Assembly (NCBI GenBank): GCA_050117725.1
Contig: JASFME010000118.1
Location: 1-7,085 of the forward strand
Source: JASFJH01 sp050117725
GTDB taxonomy: Bacteria; Pseudomonadota; Gammaproteobacteria; AKS1
Direction of reading: 5' to 3'
Length of the DNA: 7,085 nt
Below the pieces are notes generated by a model. The model saw only the letters and a list, made by a program, of their open reading frames with translations, did not search any database and was not told the origin of the DNA. Position numbers and translations under genes: made by a program. How positions within the stretch are numbered: the first letter of the stretch is position 1; every line of letters starts with the position of its first letter. Positions 6,593 through 7,085 of the stretch are shown piece by piece.

Positions 6593-6708
6593 CGGTAATA
6601 CATGAGCAAGAAAAAGCCAACATAGAAAGACAGTGCCAGCAGCGCCAACCCGATGGCCAGGCCCTTAACACTTTTTTTCTGCGTTGTTTCAGTCACGACT
6701 GTCATCAT
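6589..6708 (-). CDS. Small single-helix membrane protein between coxA and cox11
   Basis: A 39-codon ORF begins MMTVVTETTQKKSVKGLA and ends FLLMYYR. It has a polar, lysine-containing N-terminus and one hydrophobic helix at about 17-36. Its TGA overlaps the cox11 ATG by four bases, which argues that it is translated. An AAGGA at 6712-6708 runs into the first ATG; the second ATG at 6705 or a GTG at 6696 are other possible starts. Position and shape resemble the very small 'cytochrome oxidase small assembly protein' recalled from beta- and gammaproteobacterial cox clusters. Family membership is likely but not proven, and the role is unknown. It could help membrane placement of Cox11 or assembly of subunit I. 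Confidence 0.75.
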   Translation of the reverse strand: MMTVVTETTQKKSVKGLAIGLALLALSFYVGFFLLMYYR

Positions 6709-6729
6709 CCTTAGTTTCCCGGTTTAAGC

Positions 6730-6757
6730 CCCTGTCTCCGGCATGCCGGAGACAGGG
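6730..6757. other. 28-nt perfect palindrome (stem-loop) after coxA
   Basis: Each 13-nt arm reads CCCTGTCTCCGGC with its exact complement, and the centre is GCATGC, so the whole 28 nt is self-complementary. AAG on one side and CTT on the other extend the stem past a single bulged C. It sits in the 63-nt gap between the coxA stop and the small ORF. Neither strand has a T-run after it, so it is not a standard rho-independent terminator. A transcript-stabilising or processing hairpin that sets coxA mRNA apart from the downstream assembly genes is plausible, as is a dispersed intergenic repeat. Confidence 0.8.
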
Positions 6758-6771
6758 CTTGTTAGCATGCC

Positions 6772-7085
6772 TTACTTGACTTCAGGTGCAGTCGCGAAGG
6801 TGTGGTACGGAGCCGGTGACGGAATCGTCCACTCCAGACCATCCGCGCTTTCCCATACCTGGTCCGTTGCCTTCTCGCCACCCCTGATGGTCTTGATGAC
6901 CAGCACGAGGAACAGCAGCTGCGCCAGACCAAAACCGAAGGCGCCAATCGATGACATCTGGTTGAAGTCAGCAAACTGCAGTGAATAGTCCGGGATACGG
7001 CGCGGCATACCGGCCAGTCCCAGGAAGTGCTGCGGGAAGAAGGTGATGTTGACGAAGATCACCGACAGCCAGAAGTGCCAGTTAG
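6772..7085 (-). CDS. coxA: Cytochrome c oxidase subunit I, C-terminal part
   Basis: The last 103 residues of the catalytic subunit, which holds heme a, heme a3 and CuB; the start and the heme ligands lie beyond the window edge. It opens with NWHFWLSVIFVNITFFP and continues QHFLGLAGMPRRIPDY, the strongly conserved segment before the penultimate helix of subunit I. One further helix follows, SSIGAFGFGLAQLLFLVLV, and the tail WTIPSPAPYHTF is the usual end of bacterial aa3-type subunit I. The frame runs to the window edge. A GTG at 7062 is an internal valine codon, not a start. It heads the visible part of the coxA - small ORF - cox11 - coxC group; coxB would be expected beyond 7085. Confidence 0.97.
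   Translation of the reverse strand, partial: NWHFWLSVIFVNITFFPQHFLGLAGMPRRIPDYSLQFADFNQMSSIGAFGFGLAQLLFLVLVIKTIRGGEKATDQVWESADGLEWTIPSPAPYHTFATAPEVK

Noticed and set aside
1..7085. CRISPR arrays, tRNA or rRNA genes, insertion sequences, prophage or defence genes
   Set aside because: No spaced direct repeats, RNA gene signatures, transposase motifs or terminal inverted repeats were seen; coding sequence fills almost the whole window.

Overview
The window looks like an ordinary gammaproteobacterial chromosome segment of moderate GC content. It carries the 3' part of an aa3-type cytochrome c oxidase locus and, running towards it from the left, a CHASE2-type adenylate cyclase gene. The gene order coxA - small membrane ORF - cox11 - coxC - DUF2909 - SURF1 - SCO-like protein - ctaB is recalled from Pseudomonas-type cox clusters and was not checked here. 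The species cannot be named from this sequence.

Layout: positions 1-237 (+) hold the C-terminal 78 residues of an unrecognised protein. It is followed after 13 nt by a full-length membrane adenylate cyclase (251-2386, +). The cyclase stop codon directly abuts the stop codon of ctaB, which comes from the opposite strand. On the minus strand, read right to left, there are two transcription groups. The first is the end of coxA (6772-7085), a 39-codon single-helix ORF (6589-6708), cox11 (5996-6592) and coxC (5044-5928), closed by a strong bidirectional terminator (4994-5026). The second starts near 4687 with SURF1 (3938-4687), a thioredoxin-fold SCO-like protein (3324-3935) and ctaB (2387-3307). 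The small twin-transmembrane DUF2909 gene (4760-4975, +) lies between the two groups on the other strand and probably shares a divergent promoter region with SURF1.

Together the minus-strand genes build the terminal oxidase. CoxA and CoxC are structural subunits. Cox11 delivers copper to the CuB site of subunit I, SURF1 assists assembly at the heme a3 site, and the SCO-like protein may handle copper or thiols. CtaB makes heme O, the precursor of heme A. A heme A synthase gene (ctaA/COX15), which I would expect between the SCO-like gene and ctaB, is not in the window. The cyclase has no obvious mechanistic tie to the oxidase beyond adjacency.

I do not see a clearly new biological system. The points most worth a second look are the missing heme A synthase, the unusual putative metal site of the SCO-like protein, the tiny ORF and 28-nt perfect palindrome after coxA, and the zero-gap convergent junction. 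No gene-free stretch exceeds 300 bases.
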